DNA of 6,360 nt from assembly GCA_012511095.1 (NCBI GenBank), contig JAAZGT010000045.1, forward strand, positions 1 through 6,360. Reading direction: 5' to 3'. Position 1 is the stretch's first letter, and every line of letters starts with the position of its first letter. The DNA comes from Alcaligenaceae bacterium. Lineage in GTDB: Bacteria; Pseudomonadota; Gammaproteobacteria; Burkholderiales; Burkholderiaceae_B. The position numbers were made by a program, and so were the translations under genes. The notes beneath the pieces are model-generated. The model had not been told where the DNA came from and searched no databases. It was given only the letters and a program-made list of their open reading frames with translations. Below are positions 5,315 to 6,360 of this stretch, in pieces.

Positions 5315-6360
5315 TTGTTTTTGCTTAAAAAAGTTATAACGATTCTTACTCTATCACTTTCTGTGCATGGCATCGCTCAGGCAACTGCTAAGCCAACACA
5401 AGAGGTGGAGTTGAGTGCTATTCCTATCACCACACCTCATATGGTTTTTCAGACTGAGGAGGAGATGGGGGAGATCGTGCTTAAACCTTATGTCAGTGTA
5501 GAGGATATTTATCAGCTCACCATCATGTATTTGGCAATTGAGGAAAGTCAGTTTGATATTGCAGGGCCTATTGCCCTAGAAATTGCTAAGTCCCAGCGTT
5601 CTAAGGAGCTGGCGAAAATGGCTAGTGCCTTGTACTCACTGCTTGATGAACCAGAGCAGTCACTTGAAGCAGCTGCTTTGTGGCGTAAACTCGATGATGC
5701 TAACGAGGAAGCGCATCTGAATTACTTAATTGTGGCGGCACAAGCTGGTGAGTATGCGGGTCTAACTAAGGAGTTAAAGCGTCGTTTGAGTAAGCAACAA
5801 GCGGAGCCAGAAATTGCTTTAGCTGAGGTAGCGGAGTTTTTACGCCGTCTTAACCGACCACAAAAGGCCTTAGAGATATTCCAAGAATTAGTCGCCGAGC
5901 AAAGTCGGGTTTCACCCGCTTTAATCAGTATGTTCTTATCTGATTTTGCGATGTATGCCGGTGATGAAAACATGGCGTGGCGCAAAGCTTTAAAAGCACT
6001 TAATGATAAAAAACTATCGCCCGAGGTGGGGGCAATGGCCGCTATGCGTTTATTGCAACTATCCGAGGGACCACGTAATTTTCAAGCCCTACATTTAGTT
6101 AGTGAGTATATTAAAAATAATCCAACGCAGCGTGCGGTGCGTTTGTTTTATGCGCATGTTCTGACCCGCGATAAAAAGTATGATATGGCCCTAGATGAAT
6201 TGGCCAAAATGAATGAGCTTAATCCCGAGGACTTTGATTTGCTGTATTTTCGTGCGCAGGTAGAGTATCAAGCGGGTAATTTAAAGCAAGCAGCATCTTA
6301 TTTATCTCAGTACCTAGCCATTCAAGAGCAACGTCGAGAGGCCGTGCCAGACAATCGTAC
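5315..6360 (+). CDS. Exported tetratricopeptide-repeat protein, N-terminal part (runs off window)
   Basis: This frame is open for 348 codons from TTG 5315 to the window edge; an in-frame stop lies upstream at 5285-5287. No ATG occurs before 5441. TTG 5315 follows GAGG and gives MFLLKKVITILTLSLSVHGIAQA, a typical Sec signal peptide with two lysines, a hydrophobic core and an A-Q-A cleavage site after residue 23. There is no lipobox cysteine, so the mature protein is probably periplasmic. TTG 5321 is a possible alternative start. The rest is helical and rich in Ala, Leu and Glu. The most TPR-like stretches are RPQKALEIFQEL, KKYDMALDELAKMNELNP (about 287-304) and YFRAQVEYQAGNLKQAASYL (about 309-328); earlier helices are more divergent. 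TPR proteins are scaffolds, so no enzymatic role is claimed. From memory, a TPR gene divergent from mutM and upstream of lolB-ispE occurs in Burkholderiales, which would suggest an envelope role. Only the N-terminal part is visible. Confidence 0.85.
   Translation, partial: MFLLKKVITILTLSLSVHGIAQATAKPTQEVELSAIPITTPHMVFQTEEEMGEIVLKPYVSVEDIYQLTIMYLAIEESQFDIAGPIALEIAKSQRSKELAKMASALYSLLDEPEQSLEAAALWRKLDDANEEAHLNYLIVAAQAGEYAGLTKELKRRLSKQQAEPEIALAEVAEFLRRLNRPQKALEIFQELVAEQSRVSPALISMFLSDFAMYAGDENMAWRKALKALNDKKLSPEVGAMAAMRLLQLSEGPRNFQALHLVSEYIKNNPTQRAVRLFYAHVLTRDKKYDMALDELAKMNELNPEDFDLLYFRAQVEYQAGNLKQAASYLSQYLAIQEQRREAVPDNR

Noticed and set aside
5722..5985. An 87-codon - strand open frame
   Set aside because: It is antisense to the TPR gene, whose + strand frame is open for 348 codons with a signal peptide; the antisense product has no recognisable motif.
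1..6360. CRISPR array, insertion sequence, tRNA/rRNA gene, toxin-antitoxin pair or novel defence system
   Set aside because: No spaced direct repeats, transposase motifs, RNA-gene signatures or paired small genes were seen; nearly all bases belong to recognisable housekeeping or polysaccharide genes.

Overview
This looks like an ordinary chromosomal segment of a Gram-negative bacterium, most likely a low-GC member of the Burkholderiales such as the Alcaligenaceae. The window is mid-40s percent GC by eye. The taxonomic guess rests on the gene set and order: an AlgC-type phosphomannomutase/phosphoglucomutase, a D-2-hydroxyglutarate dehydrogenase-like flavoprotein, and mutM divergent from an exported TPR protein. 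From memory, that last pair precedes lolB-ispE-prs in Bordetella-like genomes. It could not be verified here.

Layout. Bases 1-1443 are the end of a surface-polysaccharide cluster on the + strand: the last ~99 codons of one GT4 glycosyltransferase, then a complete GT4 CapM/PglA-like glycosyltransferase 12 bases downstream. Facing it on the - strand (1427-2836) is a complete alpha-D-phosphohexomutase of the AlgC/ManB type, whose 3' end overlaps the glycosyltransferase by 17 bp. This enzyme makes the hexose-1-phosphates that feed nucleotide sugars to such glycosyltransferases, so the three genes fit one theme although the mutase is transcribed separately.

A 102-bp divergent gap separates the mutase from a + strand FAD-dependent 2-hydroxyacid dehydrogenase (2939-4357). 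That gene converges on mutM (4451-5278, - strand), which encodes the 8-oxoguanine repair glycosylase. A perfect 13-bp stem hairpin with A/T tracts on both sides lies between them and looks like a shared bidirectional terminator.

The last kilobase, 5315-6360, is a long open + strand frame that runs off the window. It has no ATG near its beginning. A TTG start behind a GAGG ribosome binding site gives a clean signal peptide followed by an all-helical, TPR-like protein, so it is annotated as a partial exported TPR gene.

No tRNA or rRNA gene, insertion sequence, CRISPR array or phage feature was seen, and nothing supports a novel defence or mobile system. The points most worth checking are the TTG-started exported TPR gene, the in-frame A AAA AAG slippery heptamer in mutM, the overlapping convergent 3' ends and the two-way terminator.
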